Source of the DNA: Prevotellaceae bacterium
GTDB lineage: Bacteria > Bacteroidota > Bacteroidia > Bacteroidales > Bacteroidaceae
Direction of reading: 5' to 3'
DNA length: 64,000 bases
NCBI GenBank assembly: GCA_028723525.1
Contig: JAQYET010000076.1
Span: forward strand, 62,001-126,000
Shown here: one piece after another, positions 1 to 8,041 of the stretch
Position numbering within the stretch: the first letter of the stretch is position 1
Layout of the letters: each line of letters starts with the position of its first letter
Translations under genes and position numbers: made by a program
Notes under the pieces: generated by a model
Seen by the model: the letters and a program-made list of their open reading frames with translations, nothing else
Told to the model about the DNA's origin: nothing
Databases searched by the model: none

Positions 1-27
1 AAATCAGTGCAAAGATATAGATTTTTT

Positions 28-58
28 TTTGCAAATTGACCTCTTTTAAGTACTTTTG
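28..58 (+). promoter_or_regulatory. Promoter of the WalJ-like hydrolase gene
   Basis: A TTTG at 28-31 and a TACTTTTG at 51-58 are separated by 19 nt, matching the Bacteroidetes housekeeping promoter (TTTG, about 19-21 nt, TAnnTTTG). The TTG at 56-58 lies inside the -7 element, so it cannot be the translation start; the ATG at 77 is used instead. Confidence 0.75.
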
Positions 59-76
59 TATCAAAATATACACGTA

Positions 77-883
77 ATGCTTAGGTTTATTTCTTTTGGT
101 AGTGGGAGCAGTGGCAATTGCTATTACCTTTTCACCGAGACAGACGGGCTCTTGATTGATGCCGGAGTCGGTGTGAGGTCTTTAAAAAAGAGCTTTGCAG
201 AGTTCGGACTTACCATGTCAAACATACATAATATTCTCATCACTCACGACCATGCCGACCATGTGAAGTGCGTAGGCAGTTTGAGCAACGACCTTAAAGT
301 GCCCGTATATGCCACCGGGGAAGTGCATGCAGGGATAGAAAACAACTACTGCGTAAGGCATAAGGTGAACGGTGCCAATGCCAAACGCATCACGAAGGGA
401 GAAACGTTCAGGGTGGGAGAGTTCAACGTTACGCCTTTCGGAATACCTCATGACAGCAAGGATAATGTGGGATTTGTTGTAGAGAATGGCGGAGTATGCT
501 TTTGTCTCATGACCGATGTGGGACATGTTACGGAAGAGATGAAAGACTATATCGCAAAAGCCAATTATCTCGTAATTGAGGCAAACCACGACGATGAGAT
601 GCTTAGGACTGGGCCTTATCCCACTCACCTGAAAGTGAGAGTTGCCGGCAGCAATGGTCATTTGTCTAATAAGTCATGTGCAGAGGCTCTGGCACAGAAT
701 GTTACAGGAAACATAAAGCACGTCTGGCTGTGCCATCTGAGCGAAGAAAACAACCATCCGGAACTCGCACGGAAGACTGTTGAAATGGTGTTAAGGGGCT
801 ACGGAATAATCCCCGGAGTAGATTTTGACCTCGATGTCCTTAAACGTAAAACACCGAGTCGGGTCTTCGATTTAATCGTGTGA
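77..883 (+). CDS. MBL-fold metallo-hydrolase, WalJ/YycJ type
   Basis: The 268-residue protein begins MLRFISFGSGSSGN, the usual opening of the YycJ/WalJ group of metallo-beta-lactamase-fold hydrolases. The metal-binding motif THDHADH is at residues 56-62, and later conserved His/Asp positions (HDDEM, HLSNK, CHLSEEN) fit the fold. WalJ homologues in Gram-positive bacteria are linked to WalK signalling and to 5'-3' exonuclease activity; the substrate here is not established. The ATG at 77 follows the promoter -7 element by 18 nt, implying a very short leader. The gene stands alone, with 155 nt to rpmB, which has its own promoter. Confidence 0.85.
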   Translation: MLRFISFGSGSSGNCYYLFTETDGLLIDAGVGVRSLKKSFAEFGLTMSNIHNILITHDHADHVKCVGSLSNDLKVPVYATGEVHAGIENNYCVRHKVNGANAKRITKGETFRVGEFNVTPFGIPHDSKDNVGFVVENGGVCFCLMTDVGHVTEEMKDYIAKANYLVIEANHDDEMLRTGPYPTHLKVRVAGSNGHLSNKSCAEALAQNVTGNIKHVWLCHLSEENNHPELARKTVEMVLRGYGIIPGVDFDLDVLKRKTPSRVFDLIV

Positions 884-960
884 AAGTCTGTCGGATCATC
901 GTTTTTAAATAACTGAAACTCAAAAAAAAACTTAATTGACAACATTAGTAAAAGAAAAGT

Positions 961-991
961 TTTGCCGATTGAGGAAAAATAAGTAACTTTG
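961..991 (+). promoter_or_regulatory. Promoter of the rpmB-rpmG-DUF4295 operon
   Basis: TTTG at 961-964 and TAACTTTG at 984-991 are separated by 19 nt, an excellent Bacteroidetes promoter. The transcript would start near position 998, about 40 nt before rpmB. Confidence 0.8.
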
Positions 992-1038
992 CACCCTGTT
1001 TGGAATAAGTATCAAAAATCAGAAAAAAGTAGATAGCA

Positions 1039-1302
1039 ATGTCGAAGATTTGTCAGATTACGGGAAAGAAGGCGCAGATTGGCAACTATGTTTCCCACTC
1101 AAAGCATCGCACCAAGCGTTCCTTTGATGTAAACCTGTTCAGCAAGAAGTTCTACTACGTAGAGGAAAGTTGCTGGATAAGCCTCAAGATAAGTGCAGCA
1201 GGATTGCGCCTAATCAATAAAGTGGGTCTCGATGCAGCTCTCAAGCGTGCCGTTGCCAAGGGATACTGTGACTGGAAAGACATTAAAGTTATAGGAGAAT
1301 AA
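1039..1302 (+). CDS. rpmB: 50S ribosomal protein L28
   Basis: The 87-residue protein starts [21 protein letters not shown], the hallmark N-terminus of L28, a component of the large ribosomal subunit. The length is normal for Bacteroidetes L28. Only one Cys is near the N-terminus and there is no full four-Cys zinc site, so it resembles the zinc-independent form. It is followed after 5 nt by rpmG and then a DUF4295 gene, a conserved Bacteroidales cluster that continues into ftsY. Confidence 0.97.
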   Translation: MSKICQITGKKAQIGNYVSHSKHRTKRSFDVNLFSKKFYYVEESCWISLKISAAGLRLINKVGLDAALKRAVAKGYCDWKDIKVIGE

Positions 1303-1307
1303 GCATC

Positions 1308-1496
1308 ATGGCAAAGAAAGCAAAAGGCAATAGAGTTCAGGTTATACTTGAATGCACGGAGATGAAGAATAGCGGTCTGCCCGGAACAAGCCGTTATGTC
1401 ACAACCAAGAACCGCAAGAATACGCCGGAACGTTTGGAGATTAAGAAGTATAATCCCCTGCTCAAGCGTATGACTGTACATAAAGAAATTAAATAA
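1308..1496 (+). CDS. rpmG: 50S ribosomal protein L33
   Basis: The 62-residue protein [23 protein letters not shown] matches L33. The C-terminal part reads [22 protein letters not shown], typical of the family. It has a single Cys and lacks the second CxxC pair of zinc-binding L33, so it is the zinc-free variety. It sits 5 nt after rpmB and 15 nt before the DUF4295 gene and is presumably cotranscribed with both. Confidence 0.97.
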   Translation: MAKKAKGNRVQVILECTEMKNSGLPGTSRYVTTKNRKNTPERLEIKKYNPLLKRMTVHKEIK

Positions 1497-1511
1497 TAAA
1501 ACAGAAGCGAA

Positions 1512-1670
1512 ATGGCAAAGAAAACTGTCGCCACCCTCCATGAAGGTTCTAAGGATGGGCGTGCATATACAAAGGTTATCAAGATGGTAAGAAGTCCGAA
1601 GACCGGTGCTTACATCTTTGATGAACAGATGGTTCCTAACGAAGCCGTTAAGGACTTCTTCAAGAATTGA
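1512..1670 (+). CDS. DUF4295 family small basic protein
   Basis: The open frame encodes 52 residues beginning MAKKTVATLHEGSKDG and ending DFFKN. This matches the DUF4295 family, a short protein found almost exclusively between rpmG and ftsY in Bacteroidetes. Its position suggests a ribosome-associated role, but no function is established. It is the last gene before a hairpin terminator. Confidence 0.9.
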   Translation: MAKKTVATLHEGSKDGRAYTKVIKMVRSPKTGAYIFDEQMVPNEAVKDFFKN

Positions 1671-1696
1671 TTTCATAATACATAACTACAGAAATG

Positions 1697-1730
1697 AGCC
1701 GCAACATTGATGATGATTGCGGCTTGTTTT
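1697..1730 (+). terminator. Intrinsic terminator after the rpmB operon
   Basis: The 8-bp stem AGCCGCAA (1697-1704) / TTGCGGCT (1717-1724) has a 12-nt loop and is followed by a short T-rich stretch (TTGTTTTG). It separates the ribosomal-protein operon from the ftsY promoter. Confidence 0.7.
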
Positions 1731-1761
1731 GTATGCGTATCCGCACAAAAGGCTTTTCATA

Positions 1762-1793
1762 TTTGTTCTTATAAAAGATTTTATGTAATTTTG
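1762..1793 (+). promoter_or_regulatory. Promoter of ftsY
   Basis: TTTG at 1762-1765 and TAATTTTG at 1786-1793 are separated by 20 nt, a good match to the Bacteroidetes promoter. It lies 18 nt before the ftsY ATG. Confidence 0.7.
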
Positions 1794-1811
1794 TAGGCAA
1801 AAACAGACAAC

Positions 1812-2768
1812 ATGGGAATTTTCGGTTTATTCAATAAGAAGAAAAAAGAGACCCTCGACAAAGGACTCGAAAAGACGAAGGAAAGCGTGTTTTCAAAGTT
1901 GGCGAGAGCCGTGGCAGGCAAGTCAAAGGTCGATGACGACGTGCTCGACAATCTTGAGGAGGTGCTTATAACGAGCGACGTAGGCGTGGAAACGACGCTG
2001 AAAATCATCCGGAAGATTGAGGAAAGGGTGGCTCGTGACAAGTATGTGTCAACTTCTGAACTCAACAACATCCTGCGTGAGGAGATTGCCGACCTGCTGG
2101 CAGAGAACAATACCGAAGATAACGACAACTGGGACTTGCCTTCCGACCATTCTCCTTATGTAATTCTCGTTGTCGGTGTGAACGGAGTAGGCAAGACAAC
2201 CACAATCGGCAAACTCGCACATCAGTTCAGCAATGTGGGCAAGAAAGTGTATCTCGGTGCCGCAGACACTTTCCGCGCGGCTGCCGTTGAGCAGTTGTCT
2301 ATATGGGGAGAGCGCGTGGGGTGCACGGTGATAAAGCAGCAAATGGGCAGCGACCCCGCCTCCGTAGCTTTCGACACATTAAGTTCGGCGAAAGCCAATG
2401 GTGCCGACGTGGTGATTATTGATACCGCAGGGCGACTCCATAACAAAGTTGGCTTGATGAACGAGTTGAAGAAAATCAAGGACGTTATGAAGAAAGTGAT
2501 GCCCGATGCGCCCGATGAGGTGCTGTTGGTGCTCGACGGAAGCACAGGGCAGAACGCCTTCGAGCAAGCCAAGCAGTTTGCTGCCGTGACCCGGATAACA
2601 AGTCTCGCCATAACGAAACTTGACGGAACAGCAAAGGGCGGAGTGGTGATCGGCATCAGCGACCAGTTGAAAGTGCCGGTGAAATACATCGGATTGGGAG
2701 AAGGAATGGAAGACCTACAGTTGTTCAACAGGCGTCAGTTCGTAGATTCTTTGTTCAGTACGAAATAA
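1812..2768 (+). CDS. ftsY: Signal recognition particle receptor FtsY
   Basis: FtsY is the membrane-associated GTPase that docks SRP-ribosome complexes to the Sec translocon. The 318-residue protein has the N domain (about 20-105) and an NG-type GTPase domain: P-loop GVNGVGKTT (122-130), the ADTFRAAAVEQL insertion region (151-162), DTAGR (204-208) and TKLDG (268-272). It lacks the long acidic A domain of the E. coli protein and has only a short lysine-rich N-terminus, as is usual in Bacteroidetes. rimO follows after 25 nt, so the two are probably cotranscribed. Confidence 0.97.
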   Translation: MGIFGLFNKKKKETLDKGLEKTKESVFSKLARAVAGKSKVDDDVLDNLEEVLITSDVGVETTLKIIRKIEERVARDKYVSTSELNNILREEIADLLAENNTEDNDNWDLPSDHSPYVILVVGVNGVGKTTTIGKLAHQFSNVGKKVYLGAADTFRAAAVEQLSIWGERVGCTVIKQQMGSDPASVAFDTLSSAKANGADVVIIDTAGRLHNKVGLMNELKKIKDVMKKVMPDAPDEVLLVLDGSTGQNAFEQAKQFAAVTRITSLAITKLDGTAKGGVVIGISDQLKVPVKYIGLGEGMEDLQLFNRRQFVDSLFSTK

Positions 2769-2793
2769 GTTTCAGTAAAGGTAAGAGAACGTT

Positions 2794-4110
2794 TTGAAGC
2801 ACAATCATGTAGATATAATCACACTCGGCTGTTCAAAGAACCTTGTTGACAGCGAAATTCTTATCAAGCAGTTCGAGACAAACGGATATTCGTGCACCCA
2901 CGACAGCAAGACCCCCCGTGGAGAGATAGCCGTAATAAACACTTGTGGGTTCATTGGCGACGCCAAAGAGGAGAGCATAAATACGATATTAGAGTTCATA
3001 GAGCGCAAGAAAGAGGGCAAACTGGGCAAACTTTTTGTCATGGGTTGTCTTTCGCAGCGTTACCGGGAGGAACTCGAAACAGAACTTCCCGAAGTGGATA
3101 AGTTCTACGGTAAATTCAACTATAAGCAGCTTATTTCAGACCTCGGGATAGCTCAAACACCGCAGGAAACGTCGAGCCGCTCTATCACCACGCCCCGCCA
3201 CTATGCCTATCTCAAGATAAGCGAGGGCTGCGACCGCCATTGTGCATATTGTGCGATACCGATTATCACAGGCAAACACAAGAGCCGACCAAAGCAAGAG
3301 ATAATAGCCGAGGTGGAAACGCTTGTCAGTCAGGGTGTGAAAGAGTTTCAGGTGATTGCTCAGGAACTCACTTACTATGGCAAAGACATTGACGGCAAGT
3401 CGCACATTGCGGAACTTATAAGCGACATTGCCGACATAAAGGGAGTGGAATGGATAAGGCTTCATTATGCTTATCCTGCACAATTCCCCTACGAATTGCT
3501 CGATGTTATGCGCGAGAAGAAGAACGTTTGCAAATATCTTGATGTTGCATTGCAGCACATTTCCGACCACATGCTCACCGCAATGCAACGCCACATTACC
3601 AAGGAAGAAACATACAGATTTATCGAAAGAGTGAGAGAGGCTGTGCCGGGTATAACACTCAGAACCACGTTAATGGTGGGCTTCCCCGGCGAAACCGACG
3701 AAGACTTCCGCGAACTCATGGATTTCACCCGCCGTGTGCGCTTCGAACGCATGGGCGCATTTGCCTATTCGGAGGAGGAAGGCACCTACGGAGAAATACA
3801 TTACACCGATGACATACCGCCGGCAACAAAGGATAGCCGACTCTCTGAGCTGATGTCGCTGCAGCAGTCGATAAGTGCCGAACTCGAAGGAGAGCGTGTC
3901 GGCTCTGTGATGCGGGTGATAATAGACCGCAAAGAGGGCGATTACTACATCGGAAGGACAGAATACAGTTCGCCGGAGGTTGACCCGGAGGTGCTCATTC
4001 GTGCCGATGAAAGGACGTTGAGAGTAGGAAATTTCTACGATGTGCTGATTACCGACTCAGAGGAATTCGACCTCTACGCCACCACGATACTGCAAACCGC
4101 AGACGCATGA
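2794..4110 (+). CDS. rimO: Ribosomal protein S12 methylthiotransferase RimO
   Basis: RimO is a radical-SAM enzyme that adds a methylthio group to an Asp of ribosomal protein S12. The 438-residue protein carries the UPF0004 cluster cysteines at C13, C51 and C85 and the radical-SAM motif CxxxCxxC at C146, C150 and C153, with a C-terminal TRAM-like domain (about 375-435). The start is a TTG: there is no upstream in-frame ATG and the N-terminus MKHNHVDIITLGCSKNLVDSE matches the family from its first residue. It follows ftsY by 25 nt and precedes the HU gene. Confidence 0.95.
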   Translation: MKHNHVDIITLGCSKNLVDSEILIKQFETNGYSCTHDSKTPRGEIAVINTCGFIGDAKEESINTILEFIERKKEGKLGKLFVMGCLSQRYREELETELPEVDKFYGKFNYKQLISDLGIAQTPQETSSRSITTPRHYAYLKISEGCDRHCAYCAIPIITGKHKSRPKQEIIAEVETLVSQGVKEFQVIAQELTYYGKDIDGKSHIAELISDIADIKGVEWIRLHYAYPAQFPYELLDVMREKKNVCKYLDVALQHISDHMLTAMQRHITKEETYRFIERVREAVPGITLRTTLMVGFPGETDEDFRELMDFTRRVRFERMGAFAYSEEEGTYGEIHYTDDIPPATKDSRLSELMSLQQSISAELEGERVGSVMRVIIDRKEGDYYIGRTEYSSPEVDPEVLIRADERTLRVGNFYDVLITDSEEFDLYATTILQTADA

Positions 4111-4140
4111 GAACGTAACTTGAAGAAAATCTTTATCTAT

Positions 4141-4434
4141 ATGAACAACAAAGACTTCATACAACGGCTGTCGCAGAGATTGGGAATGACCCAAGATGAC
4201 ACGCAAGCCACGCTCAACAAGGCGATAGACATCATGGGAGACATATTCCAAGAGGGCAACGCCGTACAGTTTCCCAACTTCGGAACATTCGAGGTTAAGA
4301 AGCGGTTGGAGCGCATTGTGGTCAATCCCGGTACCAAACAGCGCATGCTTGTGCCGCCGAAACTGGTACTCGGATTTAAACCTGTGGCGTCGGTGAAGGA
4401 AAAACTGAAGAACGGAGGGGCAGGAAATGAGTAA
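4141..4434 (+). CDS. HU-family DNA-binding protein
   Basis: The 97-residue protein MNNKDFIQRLSQRLGMTQDDTQ has the HU/IHF fold pattern with the DNA-arm region NFGTFEVKKRLERIVVNPGTKQRMLVPPK, including the conserved NP turn. The ATG at 4141 gives the normal HU start; an upstream TTG at 4120 would add seven residues. The stop overlaps the start of the next gene by 8 nt, which also begins with an HU domain. The two HU domains may pair, by analogy with heterodimeric HU/IHF, but this is inference. Confidence 0.9.
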   Translation: MNNKDFIQRLSQRLGMTQDDTQATLNKAIDIMGDIFQEGNAVQFPNFGTFEVKKRLERIVVNPGTKQRMLVPPKLVLGFKPVASVKEKLKNGGAGNE

Positions 4435-5734
4435 GGTCACGTTACAAGAACTAGCGTCGCGACTTGCCGAGAGTCGTGGCATAAGTGCTGCCGAGGCGCA
4501 GACTTTCATGTCGGCAGTGCTTGACACAATCAACGAAGGGCTGCGCGAAGATAAACTCCTGAAGATAAAAGGGCTCGGAACCTTCAAGGTGATAGACGTG
4601 AAGCAGCGAAAAAGCGTTGACGTAAACACCGGTGAAGAGATAATAATAGAAGGAAGGGAAAAGATAACCTTCATCCCCGATGCAGTAATTAAAGACTTGG
4701 TTAACAGACCTTTCTCGCAGTTTGAAACCGTCGTTGTGAACGAAGGAGCAGATTTCTCCGACTTCGAAACAGAACCGCAGGAAGATGAGGAAGTCCCCGA
4801 AGAAAGTATTGACGAGGAGGAAGTGCCCGCAGAAGTCGTGCCTGAAGTAACTCCGGAAGAGCCGGAGCCGTTGTGCTGTAACGATGAAATGCCACTCGTG
4901 GAGGATGATTTCTTCAGTGAGGAATTGCTCTTGTGGAACGGAATGTACGACAACGCCGAACCTACACAGCCCCGGGAAGAACCTCTTGAGGAACTGGAAA
5001 ACACCGCAGGAGAGATACCCGGCGAGGACACTGCCAATGAATGCCCTGCGGAGGAAGGTTCTCCGATTGTCATTCCTGCCGTTTCCGAACAAGGAGAAAC
5101 GGAGGAAGAAGGAGAGGAAGAAGTTTCTGCGGGAGAAAAATACAGCGCGTGGAAACGTTGGCTTACAGCTATTCTGCTCATCGGAATTTCCGGCTTTTTG
5201 GTGTATTATTGCGTTTATATATACAATGCAAAGGAAAAAGAAGCCCACGAACAGATCTTTGTAAACAATGTAATTACGGCAGAAAAAACTGCTGCCGACA
5301 GTCATAAAGCCGACTCCGCGACGCATGCCGACCAAAAGAAGACGGCAAGTGAAAGGAATACCGCCCAAGACTCGCTGAAGGCATTGGCATCGAAGAAAAA
5401 AGAGGCGGAACCGAAACCTGCCCCCGAACCTAAGCCTGCGCCAAAGCAGGAGGTGAAAAAGTCCGAACCGGCAATCCCCGTGACATCGCCGAAAACAAAC
5501 GGCAAGGAACTGGAATACGCCCGTCGGCTCGTGCGCCACGGTGCCTACGACATCGTGGGAACAGACGTTGTGATAACCGTAAAGAAAGGTCAGACCATGA
5601 CATCTGTGGCAAAAACCTATCTCGGTAAGGACATGGCATGCTACATTGAGGTGCACAACGGCATTACGACAGTCTCTGAAGGTCGGAAATTGAAAATCCC
5701 CAAACTCCGCCTGAAGAAGAAAACACGCAAGTGA
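4427..5734 (+). CDS. HU domain - transmembrane - LysM protein
   Basis: The 435-residue protein is a mosaic. Residues 1-95 are an HU/IHF-like DNA-binding domain (KLLKIKGLGTFKVIDVKQRKS). Residues 105-240 are very acidic and proline-rich. One membrane segment follows at about 246-266 (WLTAILLIGISGFLVYYCVYIY). Then comes a Lys/Glu/Ala/Pro-rich linker (270-360) and a LysM-like domain at about 380-427 (VKKGQTMTSVAKTYLGKDMACY, then KLKIPKLR). The predicted layout is DNA-binding part in the cytoplasm and peptidoglycan-binding part in the periplasm. The gene overlaps the preceding HU gene by 8 nt and ends before a strong terminator. A role in tethering the nucleoid to the envelope is inference. Confidence 0.85.
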   Translation: MSKVTLQELASRLAESRGISAAEAQTFMSAVLDTINEGLREDKLLKIKGLGTFKVIDVKQRKSVDVNTGEEIIIEGREKITFIPDAVIKDLVNRPFSQFETVVVNEGADFSDFETEPQEDEEVPEESIDEEEVPAEVVPEVTPEEPEPLCCNDEMPLVEDDFFSEELLLWNGMYDNAEPTQPREEPLEELENTAGEIPGEDTANECPAEEGSPIVIPAVSEQGETEEEGEEEVSAGEKYSAWKRWLTAILLIGISGFLVYYCVYIYNAKEKEAHEQIFVNNVITAEKTAADSHKADSATHADQKKTASERNTAQDSLKALASKKKEAEPKPAPEPKPAPKQEVKKSEPAIPVTSPKTNGKELEYARRLVRHGAYDIVGTDVVITVKKGQTMTSVAKTYLGKDMACYIEVHNGITTVSEGRKLKIPKLRLKKKTRK

Positions 5735-5807
5735 AAACCACCTCCCAATCCTCGGATACACCGCGCTTAGAGGAATGTTGGGAACAGCTTTAAGGGTAAT
5801 AAACATA

Positions 5808-5842
5808 AAGTTTCTTAAAAGTAAGTTTTAAGAAACTTTTTT
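5808..5842 (+). terminator. Strong intrinsic terminator
   Basis: The perfect 13-bp stem AAGTTTCTTAAAA (5808-5820) / TTTTAAGAAACTT (5826-5838) has a GTAAG loop and runs into a T tract (5837-5842). It closes the ftsY-to-HU-LysM run. Confidence 0.9.
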
Positions 5843-5862
5843 AATACTTTTTAGTCGCGTTC

Positions 5863-5895
5863 TTTCGAGTATCAAAGTCGAAAGTATTACTTTTG
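5863..5895 (+). promoter_or_regulatory. Probable promoter of the moxR-bat operon
   Basis: TACTTTTG at 5888-5895 is a good -7 element. The -33 region is imperfect: TTTC at 5863-5866, 21 nt upstream. It lies about 40 nt before moxR. Confidence 0.55.
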
Positions 5896-5935
5896 CGCTG
5901 AAATAAAGAATACAAACAAAAATAGATATAAAACT

Positions 5936-6931
5936 ATGGCAGAAGCATTTGATATACGCGAATTGAACAACCGTATAGAACAGCAAAGTTCATTTATAAA
6001 CACACTCACAAGCGGCATGGACCGCGTCATCGTCGGTCAGAAACACCTGATTGACTCGCTCCTTATCGGTCTGCTCAGCGACGGTCATATACTGCTTGAG
6101 GGCGTTCCGGGACTCGCAAAGACACTCGCCATAAAAACTCTTGCACAACTGATAAATGCCGACTACAGTCGTATTCAGTTCACCCCCGACCTCCTTCCGG
6201 CCGATGTGATAGGCACGCTCATCTACTCCCAGAAAGACGAAAACTTCCACGTGAAGAAAGGTCCGGTGTTTGCCAATTTCGTTTTGGCAGACGAGATAAA
6301 CCGTGCTCCTGCCAAAGTGCAGAGCGCATTGCTCGAAGCCATGCAGGAACATGTTGTTACCATTGGCAGCGAAACGTTCAGTCTGCCAAACCCATTCCTC
6401 GTAATGGCAACTCAAAACCCGATAGAACAGGAGGGAACATATCCGCTGCCCGAGGCGCAGGTTGACCGTTTCATGCTGAAAGTGCTGATAGACTATCCCA
6501 CGATAAGCGAAGAAAAACTCATCATGAGGGAAAACCTGCAGAGCGCGTTGCCGGAGGTGAAGCCGGTGATTTCTGCCGGAGAGATACTCGAAGCCCGCGA
6601 TGTGGTAAGGCAGGTGTATATCGACGAAAAGATAGAACAATATATCGCCGACATCGTTTTCGCAACTCGCTATCCCGACAGGTACGGCTTGGCATCGCTC
6701 AAAGACATGATTACGTTTGGCGGTTCGCCGCGTGCGTCAATCAATCTTGCCAAGGCAGCGAGGACATTCGCTTTCATAAAGCGCAGAGGATATGTCGTTC
6801 CGGAAGACGTGCGTGCCGTTGCTCACGACGTGCTTCGCCACCGCATCGGACTGAGTTACGAGGCAGAGGCAAGCAATGTGGGCAGCGAGGAGATAGTAAG
6901 CAGCATCATAAACAAGGTTGAAGTGCCATAA
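5936..6931 (+). CDS. MoxR-family AAA+ ATPase
   Basis: The 331-residue protein has Walker A EGVPGLAKT (55-63), Walker B VLADEI (117-122) and the sensor region ATQNPIEQEGTYPLPEAQ, all typical of MoxR chaperone ATPases. These proteins work with von Willebrand A (VWA) domain partners, and here the Bat VWA proteins are downstream. It is the first gene of the Bat operon. The next gene starts 219 nt later, an unusually long gap for this operon that is partly filled by the four-unit repeat element at 6963-7046. Confidence 0.93.
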   Translation: MAEAFDIRELNNRIEQQSSFINTLTSGMDRVIVGQKHLIDSLLIGLLSDGHILLEGVPGLAKTLAIKTLAQLINADYSRIQFTPDLLPADVIGTLIYSQKDENFHVKKGPVFANFVLADEINRAPAKVQSALLEAMQEHVVTIGSETFSLPNPFLVMATQNPIEQEGTYPLPEAQVDRFMLKVLIDYPTISEEKLIMRENLQSALPEVKPVISAGEILEARDVVRQVYIDEKIEQYIADIVFATRYPDRYGLASLKDMITFGGSPRASINLAKAARTFAFIKRRGYVVPEDVRAVAHDVLRHRIGLSYEAEASNVGSEEIVSSIINKVEVP

Positions 6932-6962
6932 ATGCCTACCCGTTTGTTGGCTGCCGGGAAAG

Positions 6963-7046
6963 CAATCTCGCCGATTTTGTTCTGTAAAATCGGCGATTTT
7001 GGAAAGTAATTTCGCCGATTTTGCCGACCGATTTCGCCGATTTTGC
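6963..7046. repeat. Four-unit 22-bp-period palindromic element, copy A
   Basis: There are four 18-nt near-palindromes at 6963-6980, 6985-7002, 7007-7024 and 7029-7046, separated by exactly 4 nt (TCTG, AAAG, CGAC). Unit 2 is the cleanest: AAAATCGGCGATTTT is a perfect odd palindrome. The consensus is yAAWWTCGsCGAWWTTrs. The element sits in the gap between moxR and the DUF58 gene. I see no start codon or promoter pattern that makes it coding. Confidence 0.9.
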
Positions 7047-7150
7047 ATTACGCCCGATTACTATCGGCTTGCCGTTATGCGGCAGAACACCCACCCGGAC
7101 ATGCTCTCCGAGCGTGACGGCGGGATTTCAGAATAAGGAAAGATGACAGA

Positions 7151-8020
7151 ATGGAAACAACGGACATACTGAAAAGAGTTCGCAAGATAGAGATAAAGAC
7201 GCGAGGACTGAGCCGCAACATATTTGCCGGTCAGTATCACTCCGCTTTCAAGGGTCGCGGAATGGCGTTCAGCGAGGTGCGCGAATACCAGTTCGGAGAC
7301 GACGTTCGCGACATCGACTGGAATGTCACCGCGCGCTTCCACCGTCCGTATATCAAGGTATATGAGGAGGAGCGCGAACTCACGGTGATGCTGCTGATTG
7401 ACGTCAGCGGGTCGCTCGACTTCGGCACAAGCAAGTGTATGAAGCGCGATATGGTTACGGAGATTGCCGCAACGCTGGCATTCAGTGCCATACAAAACAA
7501 CGACAAGATAGGCGTTGTGTTCTTTTCTGACAAGATAGAGAAGTATATTCCGCCTAAGAAAGGGCGTAAGCACATCTTGTATATCATCCGCGAATTGCTC
7601 GATTTCAACGCTTCGAGCAAGAAAACCGACGTTAAGAACGCCGTGGAATTTCTCACGAGCGTGACAAAACGGCGTTGCACAGCCTTCGTGTTGAGCGACT
7701 TCTACGACCAAGGCGACTTTTGCAATGCCCTAACTATATGCAACCGCAAGCATGATGTGGTGGCAATACAGGTCTATGACCGGCGAGCAAGCGAACTCCC
7801 CGACGTCGGACTGATGAAGGTTCTCGATGCTGAGACAGGTCACGAGATGTATATCGACACCGGCAGCAAGAAGCTGCGTGCCGCCCATCACAACTATTGG
7901 ATGAAGCGGCAGCGCACCTTGCGCGACACGTTTGTGAAGAGTAGGGTTGACAATATATCTGTCTCAACGACCGACGATTACGTGAAATCACTGATACAGT
8001 TGTTCGCAATGAGAGGATAG
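7151..8020 (+). CDS. DUF58 protein of the Bat operon
   Basis: The 289-residue protein contains the DUF58 signature GRGMAFSEVREYQFGDDVRDIDWNV (about 36-58) and a VWA-like strand and metal loop LLIDVSGSLDFG (about 81-92). DUF58 proteins lie beside MoxR ATPases throughout bacteria and are presumed MoxR partners. There is no signal peptide or membrane segment, so it is cytoplasmic. It is 21 nt ahead of the BatD-like membrane protein gene. Confidence 0.92.
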   Translation: METTDILKRVRKIEIKTRGLSRNIFAGQYHSAFKGRGMAFSEVREYQFGDDVRDIDWNVTARFHRPYIKVYEEERELTVMLLIDVSGSLDFGTSKCMKRDMVTEIAATLAFSAIQNNDKIGVVFFSDKIEKYIPPKKGRKHILYIIRELLDFNASSKKTDVKNAVEFLTSVTKRRCTAFVLSDFYDQGDFCNALTICNRKHDVVAIQVYDRRASELPDVGLMKVLDAETGHEMYIDTGSKKLRAAHHNYWMKRQRTLRDTFVKSRVDNISVSTTDDYVKSLIQLFAMRG

Positions 8021-8041
8021 AAGTAGAAACAAATTAACGCA

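Noticed and set aside
56..76. TTG start at 56 for the first gene.
   Set aside because: The codon lies within the -7 promoter element (TACTTTTG, 51-58), and the family N-terminus begins at the ATG at 77.
4451..5806. A 451-codon frame antisense to the HU-TM-LysM gene, and a similar one at 4057-5181.
   Set aside because: They are shadows of the sense coding frame, with Phe/Arg/Leu- or Ser-rich translations and no family match.
6918..7136. A 72-codon frame across the moxR-DUF58 gap.
   Set aside because: It overlaps the end of moxR and crosses palindromic element copy A, whose 22-bp period shifts frame at every unit.
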